The notes: a model not told the origin generated them from the letters alone. Positions 36,407 to 45,969 are shown, counted from the first letter of the stretch. The stretch is 64,000 nucleotides of DNA from Nitrospira tepida (GCF_947241125.1 NZ_OX365700.1:248001-312000); one strand, 5' to 3'. Translations and numbers: made by a program.

Positions 36407-37747
36407 GTGAAACCGTCTGCCGCAGCCCCACGAGTGTGGCTCGTTGCTCTGAGCATCCTTTCAGCCGTAGTCTTCTCGCCCTGGCCTGTGCGTGGGGCGG
36501 ACGATCGAGGGGCGACCCACTCCGATGGAGACCGCCCCTTGCATCATGAGATTCGTATTGACCTTCCTGGTCTCATCGCAGACATCGACGCAACCAACCC
36601 GCAGGTTAAGGCCGCCCGACAGCGCTGGGAGGCCGCCCTCGCCGTTGTACCGCAGGTCCAAAGCCTCCCGGATCCTCGGCTCCAATTGGGATACCAACGG
36701 ATGCCCATGGTGCCTCCTGTCGTGGAGGGAGCGGTCTACGGATTTGGGCAAGACATTCCTTTTCCCGGTAAGCTCGGTCTCAGGGGGGAGGTGGCTCAAC
36801 GGGAAGCTGAACGACTGGAACAGGAGTACCGCGCCACCCGCCTCAGGCTCATCGCTTCGTTGAAGGAGGCCTACTACAACCTGCACTTCGTGCACAAGAG
36901 CATCGAGATCGTCGAGAGCAACAAAGCGCTCCTGATGCAGTTCGAGAAGACCGCGAAGGCACGGTACAGCGTTGGACAGGCTGCGCAGCAGGATGTGTTT
37001 CGAGCGCAGGTCGAGATCTCGCGCGTGCTCGATCGGCTGGCGGTGCTCGATCAACAGAAAGAAAGCCTGCATGCGGCGATCAATCGTCTGATCAATCGGC
37101 CCCCCTCCGACCCGCTTGGGACGCCGGAAGAAATTCGGACGACCATCCTGACGATCCCGCTGCACGAACTCAACCGGCGCGCCGAAGCGTTCTCCCCGGC
37201 ATTGCTGGCCACGGCCAAAGGTATTGACCGTTCTGAACGGTCCGTCTCGCTGGCCAGGCGCCAATACTATCCGGATTTCGACATCACGGCGCTGGGCCTC
37301 CGGAACGACCGGATCAACGACAACGGGTACCAAGTGATCGTCGGGATCAAGATCCCGCTCTTTTACGAGAGCAAGCAAAAGCAAGGGGTGCGAGAGGCTT
37401 TGGCTGGCCTGGAGGGAGCGCGCGAGGAATTTGCCGCGACGCGCCAAGAGGTGCTGTTTCAAGTCAAAGACGGCTTCGTGCAGGCGCAGCGAGCGGAACG
37501 GCTGATCACCATCCTGCGCGATGCCATCATTCCCCAGGCCACACTTGGCCTCCAGGCCGCGCAAGCAGGGTACGCAGTTGGAAAAGTCGATTTTCTCACG
37601 CTGCTGAACAGTCTCCTCACACTCCAGGATAGCCAACTGGAGCTACACGGCGAAATGGTGAACCACGAGCGCGCACTGGCCCGGCTCGAAGCGGTGACGG
37701 GGGGCTCGCTTGAAGGGCCGATGGCCGAAAGGAAGCCGGGATCATGA
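36407..37747 (+). CDS. CusC-type outer-membrane efflux channel (TolC family)
   Basis: A 446-residue TolC-family protein with a signal peptide ending near VRGADDRG. I chose the GTG at 36407 because GGAGG lies at 36395-36399 with ideal spacing; the ATG at 36365 has none. The two TolC repeats are clear (LRLIASLKEAYYNLHFVHKS and EVLFQVKDGFVQAQRAERL). It overlaps the adaptor gene by 4 bases (ATGA), so it is translationally coupled to it. It belongs to the Cu/Ag-type pump. Confidence 0.88.
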   Translation: MKPSAAAPRVWLVALSILSAVVFSPWPVRGADDRGATHSDGDRPLHHEIRIDLPGLIADIDATNPQVKAARQRWEAALAVVPQVQSLPDPRLQLGYQRMPMVPPVVEGAVYGFGQDIPFPGKLGLRGEVAQREAERLEQEYRATRLRLIASLKEAYYNLHFVHKSIEIVESNKALLMQFEKTAKARYSVGQAAQQDVFRAQVEISRVLDRLAVLDQQKESLHAAINRLINRPPSDPLGTPEEIRTTILTIPLHELNRRAEAFSPALLATAKGIDRSERSVSLARRQYYPDFDITALGLRNDRINDNGYQVIVGIKIPLFYESKQKQGVREALAGLEGAREEFAATRQEVLFQVKDGFVQAQRAERLITILRDAIIPQATLGLQAAQAGYAVGKVDFLTLLNSLLTLQDSQLELHGEMVNHERALARLEAVTGGSLEGPMAERKPGS

Positions 37748-38991
37748 ACCGCCGCCGCGTCACGCCGCTGGTGCTGGTCCTCCTGCTACTGGTGATCGGG
37801 ATGAGCTGGGTCTGGCTGTGGCCAAGAATCTTCCCGCCGGCGGGTTCCATGCAAGACTCGATGACCAACATGCCGGGGATGCCGATGCCGGAGCCACGGC
37901 CCGGACAGAGGTCCGAGGACGGGGCGACGAGCCCCATGCCCCAGTCCTCAGCACCCAGTTCCGAACATCCCGGCGTGGTGACGATCCCGCTCGAACGTCT
38001 ACAGATGATCGGGGTGAAGTACGAGCCGGTGGCGCGCCGTCGCCTGGAAAAGACCATTCGCACCGTCGGGCGGGTGGCGGTGGATGAACGGCGCCTCGCC
38101 AAAGTCACGATCAAGTTTCACGGCTGGATCGAAGAACTCTATGTGAGCGCACTTGGAGATCACGTGAAGAAAGGGCAACGGCTCTTTACGATCTACAGCC
38201 CCGATCTGGTCGCGAGTCAGGAAGAATATCTCCTCGCCGTGCGGGGACAGAAACAGTTGGGGAGCAGCGAGTTTCCGGAAGTCGCGCAGGGCTCCAAGGA
38301 TTTGCTTGAGGCCGCCAAGCGTCGTTTCCAGTTATGGGATATCACGGAGGACCATATCCGAGAGCTGGAGCAAACCGGTAAGGTTTTGAAAACGCTCCCG
38401 ATCCATTCACCCATCACCGGCACAGTCATCAAGAAGGAGGCGCTCGCCGGGGCGCATGTGGAGCCTGGCGAGGAACTTTATACCATTGCGGATCTTTCCC
38501 ATGTCTGGATCTTGGCGGACATTTACGAATACGAACTCTCTTTCGTGAAGAAAGATCAAAAGGCCGCCGTCACCCTGTCCTATGATCCAAGCGCGATCCT
38601 GACCGGCCGCGTGGGGTTCATCTATCCCACCCTGGACCCCAAAACCCGCACGGCCAAAGTGCGGTTCGAGTTGGACAACCTCGACGAGAAACTCAAGCCG
38701 GACATGTACGCCAACGTCGAGTTACGGGTCGACCTGGGCACGCGACTGGCGATTCCTCAAGAAGCCGTCATCGAATCGGGCCGGAAGCATGTCGTGTTTC
38801 TCCATCACGGCGGTGGGAAGCTCGAACCGCGTCTGATCAAAACCGGAGTCAAGACCGGCGAGTGGTCCGAAGTGCTGGAAGGCCTCAAAGAGGGCGAGCA
38901 CATTGTGACCTCGGCCAACTTCCTGATCGACAGCGAGAGCCGGCTCAAGTCCGCCGTCGAAAGCATGGGCGGCATGCCGGGGATGAAGTGA
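37744..38991 (+). CDS. cusB: CusB-type periplasmic adaptor
   Basis: A 415-residue membrane-fusion protein anchored by one N-terminal helix (VLVLLLLVIGMSWVWLW). A Met-rich segment follows (MQDSMTNMPGMPMPE), matching the methionine metal site in CusB that picks up Cu(I)/Ag(I) from a metallochaperone. The family segments IRTVGRVAVDERRLAKVTIKFHGWIEELYV and SPITGTVIKKEALAGAHV follow, and the protein ends in another Met-rich MGGMPGMK. The proximity of the CusA-type pump supports the metal specificity. Confidence 0.9.
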   Translation: MNRRRVTPLVLVLLLLVIGMSWVWLWPRIFPPAGSMQDSMTNMPGMPMPEPRPGQRSEDGATSPMPQSSAPSSEHPGVVTIPLERLQMIGVKYEPVARRRLEKTIRTVGRVAVDERRLAKVTIKFHGWIEELYVSALGDHVKKGQRLFTIYSPDLVASQEEYLLAVRGQKQLGSSEFPEVAQGSKDLLEAAKRRFQLWDITEDHIRELEQTGKVLKTLPIHSPITGTVIKKEALAGAHVEPGEELYTIADLSHVWILADIYEYELSFVKKDQKAAVTLSYDPSAILTGRVGFIYPTLDPKTRTAKVRFELDNLDEKLKPDMYANVELRVDLGTRLAIPQEAVIESGRKHVVFLHHGGGKLEPRLIKTGVKTGEWSEVLEGLKEGEHIVTSANFLIDSESRLKSAVESMGGMPGMK

Positions 38992-39099
38992 AGGAACGTC
39001 AAGCCTCATTGGTCATTCGTCAATCAGGAACGCCTCGTACTTTCCGATCGAATGACGAGTCACGGCTGACGAATGACGCGCCGAGCGTCGCGAGGCACG

Positions 39100-42000
39100 A
39101 TGGTTGAACGAATCATTGAATTCAGCGCGAGAAATCGCTTCATCGTGTTCCTGCTGGTCTTGGCCTTCTCGGCCATCGGCCTCTGGGCTTTGTGGCAGAC
39201 GCCGATCGATGCCTTGCCCGACGTCTCAGACACGCAGGTGATCGTCTACACGACCTGGCCCGGACGATCTCCGGACCTGATCGAGGACCAGATCACCTAT
39301 CCGATCGTGACGGCGCTTCTGTCCGCGCCCAAGGTGACGGTGGTCCGGGGCTTCTCGGACTTCGGCTACTCCTATGTCTATGTTCTGTTCAAGGACGGCA
39401 CCGACATCTATTGGGCGAGGAGCCGTGTGCTCGAATACATGAACCAGTTGGCGGGCCGGCTGCCGGAAGGGGTCACGCCGCAGCTCGGCCCGGATGCCAC
39501 CGGGGTCGGATGGGTGTATCAGTACGCCCTCGTCGATGAATCGGGACAACAGGACCTCGCCTCGCTGCGCAGCTTCCAGGATTGGTACCTTCGCTATTGG
39601 CTGCGCGCGGTGGAAGGGGTGGCCGAGGTCGCGAGCATCGGCGGATTCGTCCGCCAGTACCAGGTCAATCTCGATCCCACGAAAGTCCTGGCCTACCGTC
39701 TCTCTATTCCTTCCATTGTGGAAACCATCAGACAAAGCAACAACGACGTGGGCGGCCGCGTCGTGGAATTTTCGGGAATCGAATACGTGGTTCGAGGGCG
39801 AGGCTACATCAAGAAGAGCGAGGACATCGAGAAGATCGCCGTGGGCGTCAATGACAACGGCACGCCCATTCTGTTGCGGGATGTGGCGACCGTGCGGCTC
39901 GGGCCGGATATGCGGCGGGGCCTCGTCGATCTGGACGGCCAAGGCGAGGTGGTCGGAGGCATCGTCGTCATGCGGTTCGGGGAGAACGCGCTGACGGTCA
40001 TCGAACGGGTGAAGGCCAAGCTCAAGGAATTGGAACCCTCCATGCCGAAGGGCGTGAAGATCGTCAGTACGTACGATCGAAACGACCTGATTCGAGAATC
40101 GATCGCCACGGCGAATGAAAGCCTCCTGGAGGAACTGCTCGTCACTGGAGTGCTGATTGTCGCGTTCCTGCTGCATGTGCGCTCCGCAATGGTGCCCATC
40201 CTCACGCTGCCGATCGCGGTCCTGATCGCCTTCATTCCCATGTACCTTCTGCAGGTCGGCATCAACATCATGTCGCTCGGCGGGATCATCGTCGCGATCG
40301 GGGACATGGTCGATGCCGCCATCGTCATGGTGGACAACGCCCACAAGCGCTTGGAGGAATGGGAACGAAACGGCCGCAGGGGCGAGCGGGTGCAAGTCCT
40401 CATCGATTCGGCCAAGGAAGTCGGCCCGGCGATCTTTGCCTCGGTGCTCGTGATCGCCATCTCCTTCATTCCCATCTTCGCCTTGGAAGCGCAGGAAGGG
40501 AAGATGTTCAAGCCGCTGGCCTGGACGAACAATCTCGCCGTCGCCATGTGCGCGGTGCTCGCGATCACCTTGGTCCCCGCCTGCCTGCCGACATTCATCC
40601 GTGGCCGGATCTTCCCGGAACAGCGCCATCCGGTCAGCCGAAGCCTGCAAGGGATCTATGCGCCGCTCTTGCGATGGACGTTGCAACACAGGGGCACCGT
40701 CGTCCTGCTGGCCGTGGGACTCCTGCTCAGCATCGTACCGGTTTATCAACGCATGGGGTCAGAATTCATGCCGCCTCTCTACGAAGGGACGATTCTGTAC
40801 ATGCCCACGACCCTGCCTGGTCTTTCGGTCACGGAAGCCGGGCGGCTCCTCCAGATCATGGACCGGAAACTGAAATCGTTTCCTGAAGTGGAGCGAGTCT
40901 TCGGCAAGGCCGGACGGGCGGAAACGTCCACGGACCCGGCCCCGTTCAGCATGATGGAGGTGATCGTCGAATTGAAATCGAAAGAGCAATGGAGACCTGG
41001 GCTTAGCTACGAGGGGCTGGTCGATGAAATGGATCGAGCCCTCCAATTTCCCGGCGTGACCAATGCCTGGACGATGCCGATCCGGAATCGGATCGACATG
41101 CTGACGACCGGTATTCGGACACCGGTAGGAATCAAGATCTTCGGCCCGGATCTCAAGCAGATCGAACAACTGGGAGAGCTGTTGGAGATGGTGCTGAAAG
41201 AAGTCCCTGGAACCCGCAGCGTGTATGCGGAGCGGGTCTCCAGCGGCTACTATCTGGATTTCGACATCAACCGCGAGGAGATTGCCCGCTATGGCCTCAA
41301 ACTGATGGATGTGGGAAGGATCATCGAATCAGCCATCGGTGGCGAGAACATCGCTACCACGATCGAGGGACGTGAACGATATCCGATCAACGTGCGCTAT
41401 CTGCGGGAGTTGCGGGATGACCCCCAGAGGCTTCAGCGTGTCCTCGTCGATACGCCAACCGGCGCCCAAGTGCCGTTGGCCCAACTGGCGACCCTGCGAT
41501 TCGTCAACGGCCCTCCGATGATCCGGGATGAAAACGGGATGCTCGCGGGCTATGTCTTTCTGGACATGGCCGACCGCGACGTGGGCGGCTATGTGGAGGA
41601 TCTCAAGCGGACGGTGGCGGCCAAAGTGCAACTTCCGCCGGGCTATACGATCGTCTGGTCCGGGCAATATGAGTTCATGGAGCGGGCGAAGGAGCGATTG
41701 AAACTCGTGATCCCGCTGACGCTCATCATCATCTTCGTTGCGTTCTACTTCACGTTCCGCTCGGTCGCTGAGACGTTCATGGTCATGGTCGGCGTGCCGC
41801 TCTCGTTGGTCGGCGCCGTCTGGTACCTGACGATACTGGGCTACAACATCAGCATTGCCGTGTGGGTAGGACTCATTACCGTAGTGGGGACGGCCGCGGA
41901 AACGAGCGCCGTCATGCTGGCCTACCTGGACGAGGCCTGCGCGCGGCGCAAAGCGGCGGGCGGGCTCAAGACGTTGCAGGACGTGATTGACACAGTCCAG

Positions 42001-42237
42001 TCGGGCGCTGTGGAACGCATCAGGCCGATGGCGATGATCGGGTTCGTCGACGTGATCGGTTTGTTTCCGGTGATGTGGGCCACGGGTACGGGAGCGGATG
42101 TCATGAAACGGATCGCCGCGCCACAGGTTGGTGGGGTCTTTTCCGCGATGATCCTCACGCTGTTCGTCATCCCGCCCGTCTACGTGATATGGCGCTGGTG
42201 GAAGGAACGTCAGGCTCGGCACGAGACAAAGACATGA
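39100..42237 (+). CDS. cusA: CusA-type Cu/Ag RND efflux pump
   Basis: A 1045-residue RND pump. The fourth membrane helix region reads NIMSLGGIIVAIGDMVDAAIVMVDNAHKRLE, the HME4 signature of copper/silver pumps. Met residues in the porter domain (EFMPPLYEG, ILYMPTT) match the CusA methionine relay. Start: an ATG at 39100 with GAGG a few bases before; an upstream ATG at 39073 is in frame but adds nine residues of non-family sequence. It follows the adaptor by about 100 bases containing a short inverted repeat. Confidence 0.92.
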   Translation: MVERIIEFSARNRFIVFLLVLAFSAIGLWALWQTPIDALPDVSDTQVIVYTTWPGRSPDLIEDQITYPIVTALLSAPKVTVVRGFSDFGYSYVYVLFKDGTDIYWARSRVLEYMNQLAGRLPEGVTPQLGPDATGVGWVYQYALVDESGQQDLASLRSFQDWYLRYWLRAVEGVAEVASIGGFVRQYQVNLDPTKVLAYRLSIPSIVETIRQSNNDVGGRVVEFSGIEYVVRGRGYIKKSEDIEKIAVGVNDNGTPILLRDVATVRLGPDMRRGLVDLDGQGEVVGGIVVMRFGENALTVIERVKAKLKELEPSMPKGVKIVSTYDRNDLIRESIATANESLLEELLVTGVLIVAFLLHVRSAMVPILTLPIAVLIAFIPMYLLQVGINIMSLGGIIVAIGDMVDAAIVMVDNAHKRLEEWERNGRRGERVQVLIDSAKEVGPAIFASVLVIAISFIPIFALEAQEGKMFKPLAWTNNLAVAMCAVLAITLVPACLPTFIRGRIFPEQRHPVSRSLQGIYAPLLRWTLQHRGTVVLLAVGLLLSIVPVYQRMGSEFMPPLYEGTILYMPTTLPGLSVTEAGRLLQIMDRKLKSFPEVERVFGKAGRAETSTDPAPFSMMEVIVELKSKEQWRPGLSYEGLVDEMDRALQFPGVTNAWTMPIRNRIDMLTTGIRTPVGIKIFGPDLKQIEQLGELLEMVLKEVPGTRSVYAERVSSGYYLDFDINREEIARYGLKLMDVGRIIESAIGGENIATTIEGRERYPINVRYLRELRDDPQRLQRVLVDTPTGAQVPLAQLATLRFVNGPPMIRDENGMLAGYVFLDMADRDVGGYVEDLKRTVAAKVQLPPGYTIVWSGQYEFMERAKERLKLVIPLTLIIIFVAFYFTFRSVAETFMVMVGVPLSLVGAVWYLTILGYNISIAVWVGLITVVGTAAETSAVMLAYLDEACARRKAAGGLKTLQDVIDTVQSGAVERIRPMAMIGFVDVIGLFPVMWATGTGADVMKRIAAPQVGGVFSAMILTLFVIPPVYVIWRWWKERQARHETKT

Positions 42238-42344
42238 ATCCGACGACGTTCGATTCGGATGCAATTGAATCCCTGTGGAACTACCCATGAACGCTGTCTG
42301 CACGCGACGGATTACCTACGGCGAACAGTCGAAAGGAGAGCGTT

Positions 42345-42896
42345 ATGAACTGGACAAGCCATACTGCCGCGTTCGTGGCCGTTATGGGACTCTCGTGGGA
42401 ATTGTCTGGATGCATGGTCCCGCCGCTGATGCATCGAGGCGGGATTATGATCGATAGCTGGGCTGACGTAAAGGCCCATGACGCCATGGTTTCAGGAATT
42501 CTCGCCGCATTCAATCGGGCTGAAACGGCCCTGCAGGCCGGCAATGCAGATGGGCTGATGGACCTTTACTCGGAGGACTATCATTATCACGACTTGACGA
42601 AGAGCGATTTGCGGGCGATTTGGGAGGAGTTACTGGCTCATCATCGGGACTTCAGAAGCAACCATATTCTCTCGCGCATTGCCGTGGTGCCTGCTGCGTC
42701 TCCCGCTGCGGAGCTCACCTGTACGGGAAGTCTGTGGGCCGTCTCGAAGGAGACGGGGCAACAGGTCAACATCGACAGTTGGTACGGAGAAATACATTAC
42801 ATGGTCAATGAGAAAGGCGCGTGGAGGGTTCGCGGACATCGCGGAGAAGGCCCGAAAACACGCGGGTTCGGTGCAGCCCCGCACCCGTTCTTCTAG
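42345..42896 (+). CDS. Lipoprotein with NTF2/SnoaL-like domain
   Basis: A 183-residue predicted lipoprotein with lipobox LSGC. The mature part looks like an NTF2/SnoaL-like cone fold (AFNRAETALQAGNADGLMDLYSEDYHYHDL, then alternating strands with GEIHYMVNEKGAWRVRGH). GGAGAGC precedes the start. It follows the Cu/Ag pump genes on the same strand and may be part of that unit. Function unknown. Confidence 0.65.
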   Translation: MNWTSHTAAFVAVMGLSWELSGCMVPPLMHRGGIMIDSWADVKAHDAMVSGILAAFNRAETALQAGNADGLMDLYSEDYHYHDLTKSDLRAIWEELLAHHRDFRSNHILSRIAVVPAASPAAELTCTGSLWAVSKETGQQVNIDSWYGEIHYMVNEKGAWRVRGHRGEGPKTRGFGAAPHPFF

Positions 42897-43009
42897 TCTC
42901 TGTCTTTTCGCATGGCACGATTCCTGAGATGAACACGTGCATGGCCACTAGCCAGAATCTTTCACAGATGCAGCGCACTCCCGCGCTGCCAACAAAAGGA
43001 GGGCGAATA

Positions 43010-43359
43010 ATGATGAACGGTCGATGGGGTTCGATGGTCGATGTGATCGGGTTGGCCCTTATGTTGCAAGGCTGTGCGGAGATCTCGACACAACGCATGA
43101 TCAATGCGAACGATCATGTGGGCCTCGCGATTATTACGCCCAGCAGGCGCAGGAATTGAGGGACAGGCCGAAAGGTTGGGAGATGACGGCCGAATGTTAT
43201 GAGAAGCATTCGGAGCCGCATGGGAAAGCCGAACCAATGCAACGCACCGCGCATTGTGGGGCCATTGCTCAGAACTACATGAACGCGGAGGACGAAGCGG
43301 ACGAGTTGGCGCGGGAGCACCGAGCGATGCGGCCTCGCGCGAGCCATATCAAAAACTGA
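43010..43359 (+). pseudogene. Frameshifted small lipoprotein gene
   Basis: The gene starts with AAAGGAGGG at 42996-43003 and ATG at 43010, and encodes a lipobox (LQGC) and the segment MINANDHVGLA. The reading frame then shifts by one base near 43129. In the new frame the protein continues DYYAQQAQELRDR... to a stop at 43359. The intact paralogue at 43651-44034 has MIERNDHPGLATWYEQEAARLR at the equivalent place, which confirms that both halves were one gene; adding a single G to the GCGATTATTAC run would restore it. The damage may be real or a sequencing error. Confidence 0.75.
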
Positions 43360-43361
43360 GT

Positions 43362-43496
43362 TGGACGATTGTGCCCATGTACTATCAGTCGCGGGACCGC
43401 TGGATCGACGTGATGCGGCATGCGATCGCGCTCAACGCCTCCTTTTTCAACACGCACCGCATGGTGCAACAATATGCGGCCAATGCCTATGTGTGA
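43362..43496 (+). pseudogene. C-terminal remnant of alpha-glucan (glycogen) phosphorylase
   Basis: These 44 codons read WTIVPMYYQSRDRWIDVMRHA... through FFNTHRMVQQY to AY and a stop. This matches the C-terminal end of GlgP-type phosphorylases (a VP-x-YY segment, then NTHRMVxxY). No start codon or upstream body is present: the fragment begins 2 bases after the stop of the frameshifted lipoprotein. It is probably a leftover of a recombination between a glgP gene and this locus. Confidence 0.7.
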
Positions 43497-43650
43497 TGGG
43501 GAACACGAGCCAAGGGTTGTATGAATGTACATGTGCCGCCGCATCAGAGCTGAGGTGCGGCTTGTGGGTTGGCGGCGGCGCCGATCTCAACTGATTGGTG
43601 CAGCAGAGGTCGCCTGATGGCCGATGGGTTTCCGTCGGAGGTCACCGAGT

Positions 43651-44034
43651 TTAGGGAATAGCCTTCTCCTGCTGACGATGTAACTTCGCTAAGGTCTCCG
43701 CCTCCTCCGCAGCCTGCGCGTAGTACTTGATGAAGACATGACAATGATCGATCAGTTCCCACTTGGTCGTTTTGGGAGAGGGCTGGTAGGACGGCTTTGC
43801 ATACTCGGCGACCATCTGCTGCATTTCTTCGACTTTCCCACGGAGGCGCGCGGCTTCCTGCTCGTACCAGGTTGCCAGCCCGGGGTGATCGTTGCGCTCG
43901 ATCATTTCGCGCGGAGGCGCGGTGGAGCAAGCCGTGGCCGCGACCAGGAGAATCATTCCGATCCATCCCAGACAACGGTGAATGCGGAGATGCCGGCTTC
44001 GCGTGCGAGTGGGGAATGCCGGAGTGAAGGTCAT
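43651..44034 (-). CDS. Small lipoprotein, paralogue of the frameshifted gene
   Basis: A 127-residue predicted lipoprotein (signal ILLVAATAC, mature start C-STAPP). The body has MIERNDHPGLATWYEQEAARLRGK and a helical end (YYAQAAEEAETLAKLHRQQEKA). It is related to the broken gene on the opposite strand 300 bases away. The start at 44034 is chosen because it gives a compact signal peptide. It lies just downstream of the NarL-type regulator gene. Function unknown. Confidence 0.65.
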   Translation of the reverse strand: MTFTPAFPTRTRSRHLRIHRCLGWIGMILLVAATACSTAPPREMIERNDHPGLATWYEQEAARLRGKVEEMQQMVAEYAKPSYQPSPKTTKWELIDHCHVFIKYYAQAAEEAETLAKLHRQQEKAIP

Positions 44035-44044
44035 CAGCCAGGCC

Positions 44045-44728
44045 TTACGGACGCGGCTCCAGCTCGATGAGCCCTTTTCTGATCGCGAGGATCGCGGCCT
44101 GCGTGCGGTCATAGACCTGCAGCTTGTGGAAGATGTTGCGGACGTGGTTCTTCACGGTCTTCTCGCTGAGGTCGAGCGCGTTGGCGATTTCCTTGTTGGT
44201 CTTGCCGTCCGCCACCAGCCGCAGCACGGTGATCTCCCGTTCCGTGAGGTCGTGCTCCACCCAGGCCGGCTTCTTCCCCTTCTTCTGGGCCATGAGAGAG
44301 AATTCCGCAAGGATCTTGCTCGCGACGGAGGGGTGAATCAGCGATTCCCCTCGGTAGATCGCTCGAATTGCAGCCACGATCTGGGAGGAGTCGCTGTCCT
44401 TCAGCAGGTATCCGGTCGCGCCGGCCCGCACGAGATCGAAGATATACTGCTGCTCCTCGTACATCGTCAGCGCGACAATGCCGATGTGGGGAAACTCCCG
44501 CTTGATCTGCCGGGTCGCCTCGACGCCGCCCATCCGCGGCATGCTCACGTCCATCAGCACCACGTCCGGCATGAGCGTCCGGGTTTTCTCGACCGCTTCC
44601 TGGCCGTCCTGCGCCTCCCCCACGACATGGATGTCCTCCTTGGTCTTGAGGATGGCCGCGAGCCCTTCCCGCACGACCCGATGATCATCCGCGATCAGGA
44701 CCTTAATCTTTTCCGTCGTCTTTTCCAT
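44045..44728 (-). CDS. NarL/LuxR-family response regulator
   Basis: A 227-residue DNA-binding regulator. Receiver domain (1-125): acidic pocket DDH, phospho-Asp in PDVVLMDVSMPRMGG, Thr in VALTMYEE, Lys in YLLKDSD. LuxR helix-turn-helix (about 160-222): LTEREITVLRLVADGKTNKEIANALDLSEKTVKNHVRNIFHKL. It overlaps the kinase gene by 26 bases, so the pair is coupled. The partner kinase has an unusual Rossmann input domain. Confidence 0.93.
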   Translation of the reverse strand: MEKTTEKIKVLIADDHRVVREGLAAILKTKEDIHVVGEAQDGQEAVEKTRTLMPDVVLMDVSMPRMGGVEATRQIKREFPHIGIVALTMYEEQQYIFDLVRAGATGYLLKDSDSSQIVAAIRAIYRGESLIHPSVASKILAEFSLMAQKKGKKPAWVEHDLTEREITVLRLVADGKTNKEIANALDLSEKTVKNHVRNIFHKLQVYDRTQAAILAIRKGLIELEPRP

Positions 44729-45878
44729 CGCTCACGGCCTCCTTCGGAACCATGGGGACGTCGATCACGATCTTCGTGCCTTGCCCCGGCTTCGAGGTGA
44801 TGCTCGCCTCCCCGCCGACGAGGCGCGCGCGCTCCAGAATACCACGAAGCCCGAAATGATCCCACTTCTCCGGATCGCGCGAGACCGCCTCCACGTCGAA
44901 CCCGATGCCGTCGTCCGTGATCGTGACGGTCAGACGGTCGGGGTCGATGCGCAGGTGCACATCGGCCTGTTGGGCCTTGGCGTGCTTCTCGACGTTGCTG
45001 AGCGCCTCCTGCACGATGCGGAACAAGAAAATCTTCGTTCGCGGAAACAGGGCCATTTCGTCGCCCGACACCGAGAACCCTGTCTTGATGTGGGTTTGGG
45101 TTTCATAGGACTTGAGATAGTTCGTCAGCGCCGGGATCAGCTCCATCTTGTCGTAGTGGAGAGGGCGCAGGTTGAAGATCACCTGGCGGGCCTCCTGGAT
45201 CGCGAGCTTGAGCTGGTCCTTGGTCTCGCGCAGGGTCTCTTCGCAGGCGGCCGGATCCTTCCGCGCCAGCTCTTGGCACAACTCCAATCGGAAGTTGACG
45301 CCGGCCAGGCTCTGCACGAGCCCGTCGTGGATTTCGCAGGCGATGCGGGTCCGCTCCTCGCTCACGGCGGTGGCCGCCTCCTTCACGTACAGCCGGTAGA
45401 GCGATTGGTATTGGGCGAGGGTTCTCTCGATCTCGGCGGTGGTCCTGATGCGGGCCTCGATCAGTTGCCACATGAACTTGGCGCTGGCCCCGCCGAGGAC
45501 CGTGACGCCCATGCGATGAAAATCCTGCAAGGTCGCCTCGACCGTGGGATCGCCCGTCACGTCGATGATCAGCTCGACGCGCTTCATGGCGAGCAGCTTG
45601 CGGAAGTCGCGCGTCACGGGGATCTTCAATCGCCGCGCGAGCTCGAGACCCACGGCGTTGGGGTTCACCTCCGCGATCCCGATGATCTTGACCAGCGGGT
45701 CCGGCGCGAGGATTTCCATGAGGGCCGTCCCTCCCCGTCCGGCGCCGAGAATGGCGACGTGCGTGGCGGCCTGCCGAGGGCGAAACTCGCGCCGCCGACG
45801 CGGTGAGGGCGGGCGCGTCCGCTTCGGCGCGGATCTTCGGCGCCTGGCGCTCCGAACTCCGGTTTTCATGGTCTTCAT
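44703..45878 (-). CDS. NarX/DegS-type histidine kinase with N-terminal Rossmann domain
   Basis: A 391-residue soluble kinase with no membrane helix. The first 40 residues are very Arg-rich. Residues 40-150 form a Rossmann-like NAD(P)-binding unit: GAGRGGTALMEIL (GxGxxG), IIGIAEVNPNAVGLELA, and ELIIDVTGDPTVEATL, resembling the nucleotide domains of dehydrogenases. The HisKA_3 dimerisation helix follows (EERTRIACEIHDGLVQSLAG with the phospho-His), then the ATPase domain (EALSNVEKHAKA, TDDGIGFD, GLRGILERARLVGG). It may sense redox state through NAD(P)(H) (inference). The start at the ATG 45878 is uncertain because a TTG at 45899 is also in frame. Confidence 0.82.
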   Translation of the reverse strand: MKTMKTGVRSARRRRSAPKRTRPPSPRRRREFRPRQAATHVAILGAGRGGTALMEILAPDPLVKIIGIAEVNPNAVGLELARRLKIPVTRDFRKLLAMKRVELIIDVTGDPTVEATLQDFHRMGVTVLGGASAKFMWQLIEARIRTTAEIERTLAQYQSLYRLYVKEAATAVSEERTRIACEIHDGLVQSLAGVNFRLELCQELARKDPAACEETLRETKDQLKLAIQEARQVIFNLRPLHYDKMELIPALTNYLKSYETQTHIKTGFSVSGDEMALFPRTKIFLFRIVQEALSNVEKHAKAQQADVHLRIDPDRLTVTITDDGIGFDVEAVSRDPEKWDHFGLRGILERARLVGGEASITSKPGQGTKIVIDVPMVPKEAVSDGKDDGKD

Positions 45879-45969
45879 CGGTCGCGCGGTTCTGGCCAAG
45901 TGTCCTGCATCGCAGCAGGGGCCTGTACCCTACCGCAGATCGAGGGGGAACTGATAGGGCGGCGACCGG

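Noticed and set aside
42275-42457. A small frame before the NTF2-like lipoprotein
   Set aside because: It overlaps the lipoprotein start in another frame and lacks a ribosome site.
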